From an uncultured Clostridia bacterium (lineage in GTDB: Bacteria > Bacillota > Clostridia > Christensenellales > UBA1750), in contig CAJFMX010000004.1 in assembly GCA_904393115.1 (NCBI GenBank), forward strand, positions 1 to 64,000: a DNA stretch of 64,000 nt, in the 5' to 3' direction. Shown here one piece after another: positions 1-9,302 of this stretch; position 1 is the first letter of the stretch, and the number at the start of each line of letters is the position of its first letter. The notes under the pieces are model-generated. The model was given only the letters and a program-made list of their open reading frames with translations, had not been told where the DNA came from and did no database searches. The translations under genes and the position numbers were made by a program.

Positions 1-1765
<1,765 letters not shown>

Positions 1766-1781
1766 TCCGCATAAAAAACGA

Positions 1782-1820
1782 GGGGGGTTCCTCCAAACTT
1801 TGGAGGAACCCCCTTTTTTT
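1782..1820. terminator. bidirectional rho-independent terminator
   Basis: The perfect inverted repeat GGGGGTTCCTCCA / TGGAGGAACCCCC with a short AACTT-type loop is followed by seven T on the plus strand. On the minus strand it is followed by CTCG and six T. It lies between the convergent clpB and the membrane-protein gene, so it can stop transcription from both sides. Confidence 0.93.
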
Positions 1821-1827
1821 GCCGCGC

Positions 1828-2622
1828 TCACGCCCGCTTTGCGCGCACCGCGCCCAGGCCCAGGAAGAACACGCCCGAGAACAGGGAGAGCGTGTAATCG
1901 TCAAACAGAAGCCACGAAATGGGCTTTGGCGCGGTCATACTCGCATCGGGGATGTCCACGAGCGCCATGCTGACTGCCGCCAGATCCACCGCCAGGCAGA
2001 AGCCGCCGACCGCCAGCAGCGCCGCGCCGGCCGGGCGGTTGCGCCGAGCGAGGAAGAAGAACAGCGCGCCCGCCGCCAGGCGCAGGAGCGGCGGCGCATA
2101 GACCCCGATATAGCGCGCCGCTGCGGAGCGGTCCATCGTGGCGCTGCGCACGGCGTTGGCCGCGTCGCCCGGCCACTCCGAGGCCGCAAGGAGGAACGCC
2201 AGCAGCGCCAGGGCCAGCGCCGCTTTCCAGCGGAAGCGCCAGCCGCGCCGCTGCCAGACCCCCAGCGCCGCATCCACGCAGCCGATGCCGACGAGCGCCA
2301 GCAGGAGCGTGGAGAGCCGCACGCTGTTTTCCGGGTAAGGCGTGAACCAGGCGGGCGATTCGCTGTGCATCCAGAGGGGAATGCACAGCAGCAGGGCGGG
2401 CAGCCACTCCAGCGGGGCGATGTCGCGGCGCAGCGCGCCCGTCAGGTGCAGGGCGAGCCCCAGCAGCAGCCCAAAGAGCAGGGGAGAGAAGCTGGCCACA
2501 TGGACGAGGTGCCCGTCCACAACCCCCGACCGCGGCCCGGCCAGGCGCACGCCGTAGACCAGCAGCACACACAGCGCCGCCGCACCCACGGCCAACGCCG
2601 CCCACTTTGTCTTTTTTTCCAT
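1828..2622 (-). CDS. multi-pass membrane protein of unknown function
   Basis: 264 residues starting at an ATG with a GGAGG-type site 8 bases upstream. An N-terminal hydrophobic segment follows the basic start MEKKTKW, and about seven further hydrophobic stretches run through the protein, ending in a basic tail (VRAKRA). No catalytic motif was recognised. It is the second gene of a pair; the upstream gene (2681-3424) encodes a similarly sized hydrophobic protein, so the two may act together or be distant paralogues. A role in the membrane is all the sequence supports. Confidence 0.7.
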   Translation of the reverse strand: MEKKTKWAALAVGAAALCVLLVYGVRLAGPRSGVVDGHLVHVASFSPLLFGLLLGLALHLTGALRRDIAPLEWLPALLLCIPLWMHSESPAWFTPYPENSVRLSTLLLALVGIGCVDAALGVWQRRGWRFRWKAALALALLAFLLAASEWPGDAANAVRSATMDRSAAARYIGVYAPPLLRLAAGALFFFLARRNRPAGAALLAVGGFCLAVDLAAVSMALVDIPDASMTAPKPISWLLFDDYTLSLFSGVFFLGLGAVRAKRA

Positions 2623-2680
2623 TTTTCCTCCTCCCTTTCTTTTCCCGTGATTTTTCCAATTTCAAAGACATGCGCGCGCT

Positions 2681-3424
2681 TTACGCCGCCCGGCCCGGCC
2701 GCAGGGACGCCTCGTCCCCGAGATACTCCAGGCCCTGGGACGACGCCTCCCAGAACACCGTCGGCCAAGCCAGGCAGAGCAGCGCCGTGCACAGCGCCGC
2801 GGCCGGCCAGGGCCGCAGCAGGGAGCGCGCGGCCATCGCCAGGCAGACCGCCTTGCCCAGGCCCACCCCGACGACCAGGGGCCAATAGTAGCCGCTGATG
2901 TTCACGGGCCCGATCCCGGTCGCGGCCGTATAGATCGACACCCCTCCGGTGCGCACGAATTCCGCGCCGATGGCGATGCACGCGCACGCGCAGAGCAGCG
3001 CCCAGCCGCGGGCGCTGCGGCCCTGCGCCCAGCGCAGCGCCGCGTCAAAGCCCGCGCCCACCGCCAGCCCCGCCGCGCAGGCCAGCACGGCATAGAGCTG
3101 GAAGTAGTACAGGCGGAAGGCCACCTGCACGATCTCCAGCGCGAGCGCCAGGGCGAGAATCCCCCCGCTCCACGCGAGCGGATGCTTCGCATCGCGCCAG
3201 AGCAGCGCGCCCACCGGCACCAGCATGGCCGCGCGCAGCACGTAGAGCGCCTTGTCCTCCGCCCAGGGGGCGTACAGCGGGAAGAGGGGATCGTAGAGCT
3301 GTATCAGAAGCGCCACGCTCTGCGGCTCCCGGTGGAGAATCTCCGAAAAGACCAAAGCGAGTATGAAAACACAGACGCCCACCCGCACGGCCTTCGGCGC
3401 GCAGCTCCAGATGCTCTTTCCCAT
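2681..3424 (-). CDS. multi-pass membrane protein of unknown function
   Basis: 247 residues. The frame is open further upstream, but the ATG at 3424 is preferred because it follows a purine-rich ribosome site (GAGGGGGAGAGGG) and begins MGKSIWS just before the first membrane segment. About seven hydrophobic segments are visible. No family was recognised. A promoter-like pair lies at 3531-3559 and the next gene starts 58 bases after the stop, so the two form a bicistronic unit. Confidence 0.7.
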   Translation of the reverse strand: MGKSIWSCAPKAVRVGVCVFILALVFSEILHREPQSVALLIQLYDPLFPLYAPWAEDKALYVLRAAMLVPVGALLWRDAKHPLAWSGGILALALALEIVQVAFRLYYFQLYAVLACAAGLAVGAGFDAALRWAQGRSARGWALLCACACIAIGAEFVRTGGVSIYTAATGIGPVNISGYYWPLVVGVGLGKAVCLAMAARSLLRPWPAAALCTALLCLAWPTVFWEASSQGLEYLGDEASLRPGRAA

Positions 3425-3530
3425 TTCCCTCTCCCCCTCTCGATGCAAGATGTCGCCTCGCGGCGGACAGTGCGGCCCTCCGCGCAAATGCCGCGCCAAA
3501 AAGCGATAAAATTGTAGTATTCCTATGAAA

Positions 3531-3559
3531 ATGATATCATATCTTTTGTTTCCCGCCAA
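3531..3559 (-). promoter_or_regulatory. sigma-A-type promoter for the 3424-1828 gene pair
   Basis: On the minus strand, TTGGCG and TATCAT are separated by exactly 17 bases, about 105 bases before the chosen start at 3424. The surroundings are AT-rich compared with the rest of the window. Confidence 0.65.
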
Positions 3560-3652
3560 GCGCGTTTTGGAGCATTATTTTATTTCTTCATTCCCAAATC
3601 GCTCTCTAATTCCGAATCCCAGTCCGCTTATATGTCCATTTTCCTATGTTAA

Positions 3653-3697
3653 CAAAAAACGCCAGCCGAAACCAGCAAAACGCTGATTTCGGCCGGC
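3653..3697 (-). terminator. rho-independent terminator of the long rhamnose/redox gene run
   Basis: On the minus strand a 16-base near-perfect stem (GCCGGCCGAAATCAGC / GCTGGTTTCGGCTGGC) with a TTTT loop is followed by GTTTTTTG. It lies 14 bases after the stop of the CofE-like gene. Confidence 0.92.
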
Positions 3698-3711
3698 ACG
3701 CGAAAAGGATC

Positions 3712-4902
3712 TCACTCCGCGTAGTTGTCGAAATACCCCTGCACGAGGATGATGGGCGTGCCCTTGTCCCCGCTGCCGGAGGTGAGGTCGCACAGCGAGC
3801 CGATCAGGTCCGTCAGGCGGCGCGGCGTGGTCCCCTGGGAGACCATCTTACCCGTGAGGTCCCCGTCCTTCTTGCGGATGTAGTCGGAGATGGCCGCCTG
3901 CAGGGCCTCGCCGGACAGGTCGGCAAAGTCGTTGTCCGCCAGGTACTTGAGCTTGACCTCGTTGGGCTGGCCCTCGAGCCCGGCGGTGTAGGCCGGGGAG
4001 ACCACCGGGTCCGCCAGCTCCCAGATCTTGCCCACGGGGTCGCGGAAGGCGCCGTCGCCGTAGACCATGACCTCCACGCGCTTGCCCGTGCGCGCCAGGA
4101 GCTCCGCCTGGATGCGCTCGACGATGGGCTGGCAGTCGCGGGGGAAGAGCTTGACCTTGTCCTCCGTGGCCTTGTTGGAGCCGAGCAGGCCGTACTTCTC
4201 GTTGCAGCCGCTGCCGTCCACGGGCGCGTTCAGGATGTCGTCCAGGCCGAAGACCTTCTCGGCGCCGGCGGCGGTGAGCAGGCGCTTGGTGCGCGCGCGG
4301 CTGTGGATGTCGCAGCAGAGCACGGTCTTGGCGTAGGGCAGGATGGCGCGGCAGTCGTTGGCCAGGATCACCTCGGCCTCGCAGCCGCAGCTCTCGATCA
4401 GCTCCTTGTAGTAGGCGATGTAGTCCACGCCCGTGAAGAGATGCTTCGTGTAGCCGAAGAGCTCGCGCCACTTCGCCTCCGTCAGCACGTCGCGGTAGGG
4501 GTCCACGCCCTTTTCGTCCAGCGCGTCCAGGTCCACCAGGGCGTTGCCGACCTCGTCCGCGGGGTAGCTGAGCTGCAGCACGATCTTCTTTGCGCCCATG
4601 GCGATGCCCTTGAGGCAGATGGCGAAGCGGTTGCGGCTCAGGATCGGGAAGAGCACGCCCAGCGTCTCCTCCCCGACCTTTTCCCGCACGTCCTTGGCGA
4701 TCTGCGCGGTGGTGGCGTAGTTGCCCTGGGCGCGGGCCACGACCGCCTCGGTCACGGCCACGACGTCCCGGTCGCGCAGGGCGAAGCCCTCGCTCTTGGC
4801 GGCGGCGAGCACGCTATCGACGACGATTGCGGCGATGTCGTCCCCTTCGCGGATGATGGGGGCGCGAATGCCCCGGGATATGGTTCCAACCAGTCGTTCC
4901 AT
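3712..4902 (-). CDS. CofE-like coenzyme F420-0:L-glutamate ligase family protein
   Basis: 396 residues; the ATG follows GGAGG by about 9 bases. The family joins glutamate to a cofactor or carrier using GTP. The N-terminal part (residues 1-90, with RGIRAPIIREGDD and VVAVTEAVVARAQG) matches the start of the CofE fold. Later segments include ANDCRAI, a GSNKATEDKVKLFP stretch and MVYGDGAFRDPVGKIWELADP, typical of the longer clostridial homologues rather than the roughly 250-residue archaeal CofE. No other F420 gene is in the window and most Clostridia lack F420, so the true acceptor is unknown. It is the last gene of the run, 34 bases behind the polyferredoxin gene, which suggests a redox- or cofactor-linked role. 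Confidence 0.8.
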   Translation of the reverse strand: MERLVGTISRGIRAPIIREGDDIAAIVVDSVLAAAKSEGFALRDRDVVAVTEAVVARAQGNYATTAQIAKDVREKVGEETLGVLFPILSRNRFAICLKGIAMGAKKIVLQLSYPADEVGNALVDLDALDEKGVDPYRDVLTEAKWRELFGYTKHLFTGVDYIAYYKELIESCGCEAEVILANDCRAILPYAKTVLCCDIHSRARTKRLLTAAGAEKVFGLDDILNAPVDGSGCNEKYGLLGSNKATEDKVKLFPRDCQPIVERIQAELLARTGKRVEVMVYGDGAFRDPVGKIWELADPVVSPAYTAGLEGQPNEVKLKYLADNDFADLSGEALQAAISDYIRKKDGDLTGKMVSQGTTPRRLTDLIGSLCDLTSGSGDKGTPIILVQGYFDNYAE

Positions 4903-4936
4903 TTTCCTTTTCCTCCATCTTTTCCTTGCGTCTTTT

Positions 4937-5839
4937 TTATGTGCCGGACTTCTGCGCGGCGCCGGATTCGGCCTTCCTTTGGCGCAGGAGCGTGTGCAGC
5001 GCGCCCGTGGGGCAGGCGCGCAGGCATTCCCCGCACCGGATGCACTCCCGGCTGTTGGGGGTCTTATAGGCGGCGATGTCCAGCTTGCAGGCGCTTTGGC
5101 ACTTGCCGCAGCGCACGCACTTGTGCTCCTCCACCGCGAAGCGGTGCAGCGCGATGGGGTTGAACAGCCCGTAGACCGCGCCCAGCGGGCAGAGGTACCG
5201 GCAGAAGGGCCGGTACACGGCGACCGAGAGCAGGAGCAGCGCCGCCAGCAGCGCCGCCTTCCAGGCGAAGAGCCCGCCCGCCACCGCCCGGAGCGGCGGA
5301 TTCGTCAAAAGCAGCGGAACGCCCCCCATCAGCGTCCCGGAGGGGCAGATGTACTCGCAGAACCACGGCATTCCCTGCCCGGTCACGTCCACGACGAGCG
5401 AGGGCAGCAGCAGCACGAATCCCACGAGGATGCCGTACTTCAGCAGCCGCAGGCCGCGGTCCCCGGGGAGCTTCTTCCGCTTCCACCCCTTGGGCAGGGG
5501 GATCTTGTGCAGCAGGTCCTGCACGAGCCCGAACGGGCAGAGCCAGCCGCAGACAAAGCGCCCCAGCGCCGCCCCGAACAGGAACAGGAATCCCACCACA
5601 TACAGGCAGATGCGGTAGCTGCGGCTGCCGAGCACGGCCTGGAGCGCGCCGATCGGGCAGGATCCCAGCGCCCCCGGGCAGGAGTAGCAGTTGAGGCCCG
5701 GCACGCAGACGGCCTTTGCCGCCCCGCGATAGATCCTTCCCTGCAGGAACCCGGCGACATAGCCGTTTGTCAGCGCGGCAAAGGCGACCTGCACGGCGGT
5801 GCGCAGATGTCGCCGGAGCCAGCGCCAGGCCCTACCCAA
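4937..5839 (-). CDS. NapH-like membrane polyferredoxin (4Fe-4S)
   Basis: 300 residues with about five membrane segments. Cysteine motifs in order: CVPGLNCYSCP and CPIGA near residues 45-65, VCGWLCPFG (about 115), FCEYICPSG (about 165), FCRYLCPLG (about 215), then two classic ferredoxin motifs CVRCGKCQSAC and CIRCGECLRACP near the C-terminus. The repeated CxxxCP motifs in membrane helices and paired cytoplasmic 4Fe-4S sites are those of the NapH/RdxA/CcoG group, which passes electrons through the membrane. The start overlaps the CXXC mini-protein gene by 8 bases, so the two are translationally coupled. With the TlpA-like lipoprotein upstream, it probably feeds electrons to an outer thiol-redox reaction; that link is inference. 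Confidence 0.87.
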   Translation of the reverse strand: MGRAWRWLRRHLRTAVQVAFAALTNGYVAGFLQGRIYRGAAKAVCVPGLNCYSCPGALGSCPIGALQAVLGSRSYRICLYVVGFLFLFGAALGRFVCGWLCPFGLVQDLLHKIPLPKGWKRKKLPGDRGLRLLKYGILVGFVLLLPSLVVDVTGQGMPWFCEYICPSGTLMGGVPLLLTNPPLRAVAGGLFAWKAALLAALLLLSVAVYRPFCRYLCPLGAVYGLFNPIALHRFAVEEHKCVRCGKCQSACKLDIAAYKTPNSRECIRCGECLRACPTGALHTLLRQRKAESGAAQKSGT

Positions 5840-5978
5840 GGCCGATGCACTCCATGCAGATGGTTATGGCCTTGCGCAGCACGGTTTCCGCCTCCCCGCG
5901 CCACGCGCCCAGGCCCACAAAGGCCGCCCCCGTGAGCAGGAGCGCGCAGGCCCAGAGGTTGCGCCGAAGGAAGCTCAT
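5832..5978 (-). CDS. CD1871A-family CXXC-motif mini-protein
   Basis: 48 residues. The start at 5978 overlaps the TlpA stop as ATGA; the stop lies inside the next gene. A basic start (MSFLRRN) precedes a single membrane helix (about residues 8-24). A short helix follows, and the protein ends in ITICMECIGLG, a CXXC close to the carboxyl end that is the hallmark of the CD1871A family of clostridial mini-proteins. Position between a TlpA-like thiol oxidoreductase and a membrane polyferredoxin suggests it is a thiol relay or small subunit of that electron path. Genes this short are often missed by gene finders. Confidence 0.8.
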   Translation of the reverse strand: MSFLRRNLWACALLLTGAAFVGLGAWRGEAETVLRKAITICMECIGLG

Positions 5979-6640
5979 GCGCCCGCCTCCCCGAGGAGTT
6001 CGTCCACGATGGCGGCCCACTCGTCCTCCGACTTTGCGCCCAGGTACGTCTGCCCGACCTGCGCGCCCGTCTCATCCACAAAGAAGGTCGTGGGCACGGC
6101 GAAGATCTGCTGCAGCAGGAAGATCAGGTCCTCCGAGGGCACGATGTGCGGGTAGGCGGCGCCCGTCTCCTCCACGATGGCGCGGGCGTCGGCCACCTGG
6201 CTCTCGCTGACGCTGCCGTCCATGCCGAGGGCGTCGCTGACCAGGCCCACGACCTGCACGCCCTTGTCCGCATAGGCCTCGTGCAGCGCGGCAAGGTCCG
6301 GCATCTCCTGGATGCAGGGCCCGCAGTCCGTGCCCCAGACGTTGATCATGGTCAGGTCATACCCCGCAAAGAGCGAGGCGTCCACCGCGTTGCCGTCCAG
6401 GTCCGTTGCGGCAAAGTCGCTCAGGATGCCGGCGGGTTCTTCCGCGCCGCCCGCCGGGGACTCGGCAGGGGCGCTGTCCGGCGATGCGGCCGGCGCGCCG
6501 CCCGCCTGCGCTGCGCTCTCGTCGTTGGTCAGGGCCTCCCCGGTTTCGGGGAGCGTGGCCGGCGCACAGGCCGCAAGGGTCAGCGTCAGGAGCAGCAGCG
6601 CCAGCGGCGCAGCAAGTCGTCTCGTCCAGCTTCTCGACAT
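5975..6640 (-). CDS. TlpA-family thioredoxin-like lipoprotein
   Basis: 221 residues. A lipoprotein signal ends at LAAC (Cys25), followed by an Ala/Pro/Glu-rich linker to about residue 70 and a TlpA/AhpC-type thioredoxin fold. The active site is WGTDCGPC (Cys106, Cys109) and the cis-proline segment is FAVPTTFFVD. It should act as an extracytoplasmic thiol-disulfide reductase anchored by lipid. GGAGG lies 9 bases before the ATG, and only 22 bases separate it from the sugar-isomerase gene upstream. It heads a coupled trio with the CXXC mini-protein and the NapH-like protein, which probably resupply it with electrons from the cytoplasm. Confidence 0.9.
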   Translation of the reverse strand: MSRSWTRRLAAPLALLLLTLTLAACAPATLPETGEALTNDESAAQAGGAPAASPDSAPAESPAGGAEEPAGILSDFAATDLDGNAVDASLFAGYDLTMINVWGTDCGPCIQEMPDLAALHEAYADKGVQVVGLVSDALGMDGSVSESQVADARAIVEETGAAYPHIVPSEDLIFLLQQIFAVPTTFFVDETGAQVGQTYLGAKSEDEWAAIVDELLGEAGA

Positions 6641-6662
6641 AGGGGGTTTTCCTCCGTTTTTC

Positions 6663-7445
6663 TCAAAGTTCTCGTAGGGCGCGCGCGGACGCGCGCAGGG
6701 CCGCCTCGGTCTTGACCTCCACGACGGCGCGGACGCCCCTTGCGCGGGCCAGCGCCAGGGAGCCCCGCCAATCGAGCGCGCCCGCGCCCAGGGGCAGGTG
6801 GTCCTGCCCGCCCCGGCAGTCGTGCAGGTGCATGTGGCGCAGCCGGTCCGCGTGCGCGGCGAAGAAGTCCGCGTCCGCGTTCCCCGCCGCGCACAGGTGG
6901 CCGACGTCCAGCGTCAGCCCAAAGCGCGGGCTTTCGAGCAGGCGCTCGAGCCCCTCGCGCGCAAAGGCGGGGAAGCCGCCCGTGTTCTCCACGCAGACCG
7001 CAAGGCCGGCCGGCGCCTCGCGCTCCGCGAGGCTGCGCAGGGCCTCCAGCCCCGCCAGGAAGCGCGCCCCCTCCCGTTCATAGAGGTAGGCGCGCCCCTG
7101 TGGCAGGGTGAAGTAGACCCCGAGGCTCAGGTGCAGGTTCACAAGGGGCATTTCCGCCTCCGCGGCGAGCTCCAGCGCCCGGCGGAACGTGTCCCGCCAC
7201 GCGTCGCGCACGCGGGGGTTGAAGTCGCAGGCGTCCAGCCGCTCGTCCAGGTGGAGCGTAAAGCCCACGCCCAGCTCCTGCGCGGCCCGGCGCAGCGCCC
7301 GGCGGTCCACCGCGTCCGGATCGGCGAACTGCGGCAGGTTCGCGTTCAGCTCCACAAAGCCGAAGCCCAGCTCCGCGCACAGCGCCGCGCTGGACAGGAT
7401 GTCCGGCCGCTCCAGGAGCGTCGGAATCCCCAGATCCCGCGTCAT
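6663..7445 (-). CDS. sugar-phosphate isomerase/epimerase, AP-endonuclease-2-like TIM barrel
   Basis: 260 residues. The frame runs further upstream, but the ATG at 7445 overlaps the previous stop as ATGA and gives the normal family length. TIM-barrel hallmarks: HLDE after strand 2, VNLHLS, CVENTGG (metal-binding Glu), LTLDVGHLCAAG (Asp/His) and HMHLHDCRGGQDHLPLG, with a late VVEVKTE glutamate. These metal-binding residues are intact, so an isomerase or epimerase acting on a sugar or inositol derivative is likely. It sits next to a second barrel and a hydroxyacid dehydrogenase in the rhamnose gene run. The exact substrate cannot be told. Confidence 0.85.
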   Translation of the reverse strand: MTRDLGIPTLLERPDILSSAALCAELGFGFVELNANLPQFADPDAVDRRALRRAAQELGVGFTLHLDERLDACDFNPRVRDAWRDTFRRALELAAEAEMPLVNLHLSLGVYFTLPQGRAYLYEREGARFLAGLEALRSLAEREAPAGLAVCVENTGGFPAFAREGLERLLESPRFGLTLDVGHLCAAGNADADFFAAHADRLRHMHLHDCRGGQDHLPLGAGALDWRGSLALARARGVRAVVEVKTEAALRASARALREL

Positions 7446-8248
7446 AGCGCGCGCATGTAGCGGACGAAGGCGGGGAAGACCTCCTCCGGCTCGGCCAGGG
7501 AGGGCACCCACTTCTTCTCCCATTCCAAGGAGAAGTAGCCGTCGTATCCGTCCCGAAGGAGGGTACGAACGATCTCCGGCAGCGGGATGTCGCCCTCGCC
7601 CACGGGGCAGAGGGTGAACTGCCCGTTCTCCCCGCGGTGGTAGTCCTTGATGTGGACGTGGCGCAGGAGCGGCCGCACGGCCGCATAGAAGGGCAGGAAG
7701 TCGTCGCCGCAGGTCTTGTCGCTGTGCTCGACGTCCCAGAGGATGCCAAAGCCCGGCGCGCCCGCCATCTCCTGCGCGACAAGGCGCATCGCCTCCACGG
7801 TGTTGAAGTCGCCGTGGACCTCGAGCAGCGTCTGCACGCCCTTGTCCGCGGCGCGCTCGCAGACCTTGCGGATGCCCTGGCAGGCGAAGGCGATCGTCTC
7901 CGCGGCCCGCGCCTTGTCCGGGATGTCGTTGCCGAACACGCGCAGGGCGGGGATGCCCATGCGCGCGCACACCTCGGCGGCCTCCCAGCCGGCGCGGATG
8001 TTCTCCTCCTGCGCCGCGGGGTCGTGGAACTTGCAGGAGGTGCCAAAGCCCACGATCTTCCGCCCGTGCGCGGCCAGGAGCGCCTTTGTCTCCTGCGCGC
8101 GCGCCGGGGAGAACCGCGCGATGCGCCCGGCCTCCATCTCGCCGTCCACGCCGCGGACCTCGATGTCCACGCCCAAGTCCTCAAACGCCTGCACCACGCG
8201 GTCAAAGCCCCAGTCCGGGCAGCCCAGCGTGGAAATGGATAGCTTCAT
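7442..8248 (-). CDS. sugar-phosphate isomerase/epimerase of the STLGCPDW subgroup
   Basis: 268 residues starting MKLSISTLGCPDWGFD. This beginning closely resembles that of the barrel domain fused to a ligase at 15766-18297, which suggests the same subgroup. Metal-site segments are LEVHGDFNT, ILWDVEHSD and HVHIKDYHRG, ending with FSLEWEK. GAGGAAGAG lies about 7 bases before the ATG. The gene overlaps the next barrel gene by 4 bases and follows the dehydrogenase after 46 bases. It probably isomerises an intermediate of the glycoside or sugar-acid route encoded here; substrate unknown. Confidence 0.87.
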   Translation of the reverse strand: MKLSISTLGCPDWGFDRVVQAFEDLGVDIEVRGVDGEMEAGRIARFSPARAQETKALLAAHGRKIVGFGTSCKFHDPAAQEENIRAGWEAAEVCARMGIPALRVFGNDIPDKARAAETIAFACQGIRKVCERAADKGVQTLLEVHGDFNTVEAMRLVAQEMAGAPGFGILWDVEHSDKTCGDDFLPFYAAVRPLLRHVHIKDYHRGENGQFTLCPVGEGDIPLPEIVRTLLRDGYDGYFSLEWEKKWVPSLAEPEEVFPAFVRYMRAL

Positions 8249-8294
8249 CGCTCTTCCTCCTCTTTGGATACCCCAATCCGGCCCGGCGCAAACC

Positions 8295-9302
8295 CTAGGC
8301 CATGGTGGGGAGCATCTCCAGCGTGACGCGGCCGTCCAGCTCGCGCCCGGCGAGGTAGTTGTCCAGCTCCTCGATCATCTTGTCCGCAAAGAGGTAGACC
8401 TCCTTGGCGGCATATCCCGCGACGTGCGGGAACAGGAACGCGTTGGGCAGGCCCCACAGGGGCGACGCCGCCGGCGCGGGCTCGGGGTCCGTCACGTCCA
8501 GTATGGCCGAGCGCAGGGGCTTTTCCCGCAGCGCCCGCACCAGGTCCGCCTCCACGACCTGCGCGCCGCGCCCGGTGTTGACAAAGCAGGCCGTGTCCCC
8601 CATGCGCGAGAAGAGGCGGTAGTCCAGCATCCCGCGCGTCTGCTCGTTGTTGGCGATGTGGCAGGAGATGGTCTGGCAGGTGGAAAAGATCTCCTCCAGG
8701 CTGTAGAGGCGGTCAAGGCCCAGCGCCTCCTGCCGCGCCCTGGGCAGGAAGGGGTCGTAGACCATCAGCTCCACGCGCTCGCGGCGGAGCCTCTCGATCA
8801 CGCGGGAGCCGATGGCCCCCGCGCCCAGGATTCCCACGGGCGTGTCGCACGTCCCGGGAAAGATCTGCTCCACGAGGCGCTTCCCCTCGGCATAGCCCTG
8901 CTCGCGGTAGGCGCGAAGGGCCAGGTGCGCGCCCTTGTTCGCCAGGGTGATGAGCGCGGCCGTGAACTGCGCCACGGGCTCGGCCATCACCTGCCAGGCC
9001 GAGAGCACCGTGACCCCGCGGCGGAGGAACGGCGCCGCGAAGTAGCGCACGGACCCCGCCGCGTAGAAGATCACCCGCAGGTTGGGGAAGAACTCCGCCA
9101 CCTGCTCCTCCGTCAGCTCCAGCATGTCCCAGCCGCAGAAGATCGCCTCGCACGCGCGCAGCTCCTCCCGGCGCGCGGACAGGTTCTCCTCGTCCACGAC
9201 GCCGGGCAGGATCTCGATGCGCGCTTCGATGGCCTCGCGCCGGCCGCCGCCGTAGAGGTAGCCGATGCGCCCGCCCTTTTTGCAGGCGAAGCAGCCCTTC
9301 AC
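8295..9302 (-). CDS. D-isomer-specific 2-hydroxyacid dehydrogenase
   Basis: 335 residues with a GTG start that overlaps the rhamnosidase stop as GTGA. The NAD-binding loop is GILGAGAIGSRVIERL (about 155-170). Family catalytic residues are visible: Arg in FVNTGRGAQV, Glu in DVTDPEPAP, and His in FLFPHVAGY. A short cysteine-containing start (MKGCFACKKGG) precedes the fold and is atypical; an internal start is possible but has no better ribosome site. It interconverts 2-hydroxy and 2-oxo acids with NAD(H). Genes of this kind are common beside glycosidases and sugar isomerases, where they oxidise or reduce sugar-derived acids. Confidence 0.88.
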   Translation of the reverse strand: MKGCFACKKGGRIGYLYGGGRREAIEARIEILPGVVDEENLSARREELRACEAIFCGWDMLELTEEQVAEFFPNLRVIFYAAGSVRYFAAPFLRRGVTVLSAWQVMAEPVAQFTAALITLANKGAHLALRAYREQGYAEGKRLVEQIFPGTCDTPVGILGAGAIGSRVIERLRRERVELMVYDPFLPRARQEALGLDRLYSLEEIFSTCQTISCHIANNEQTRGMLDYRLFSRMGDTACFVNTGRGAQVVEADLVRALREKPLRSAILDVTDPEPAPAASPLWGLPNAFLFPHVAGYAAKEVYLFADKMIEELDNYLAGRELDGRVTLEMLPTMA

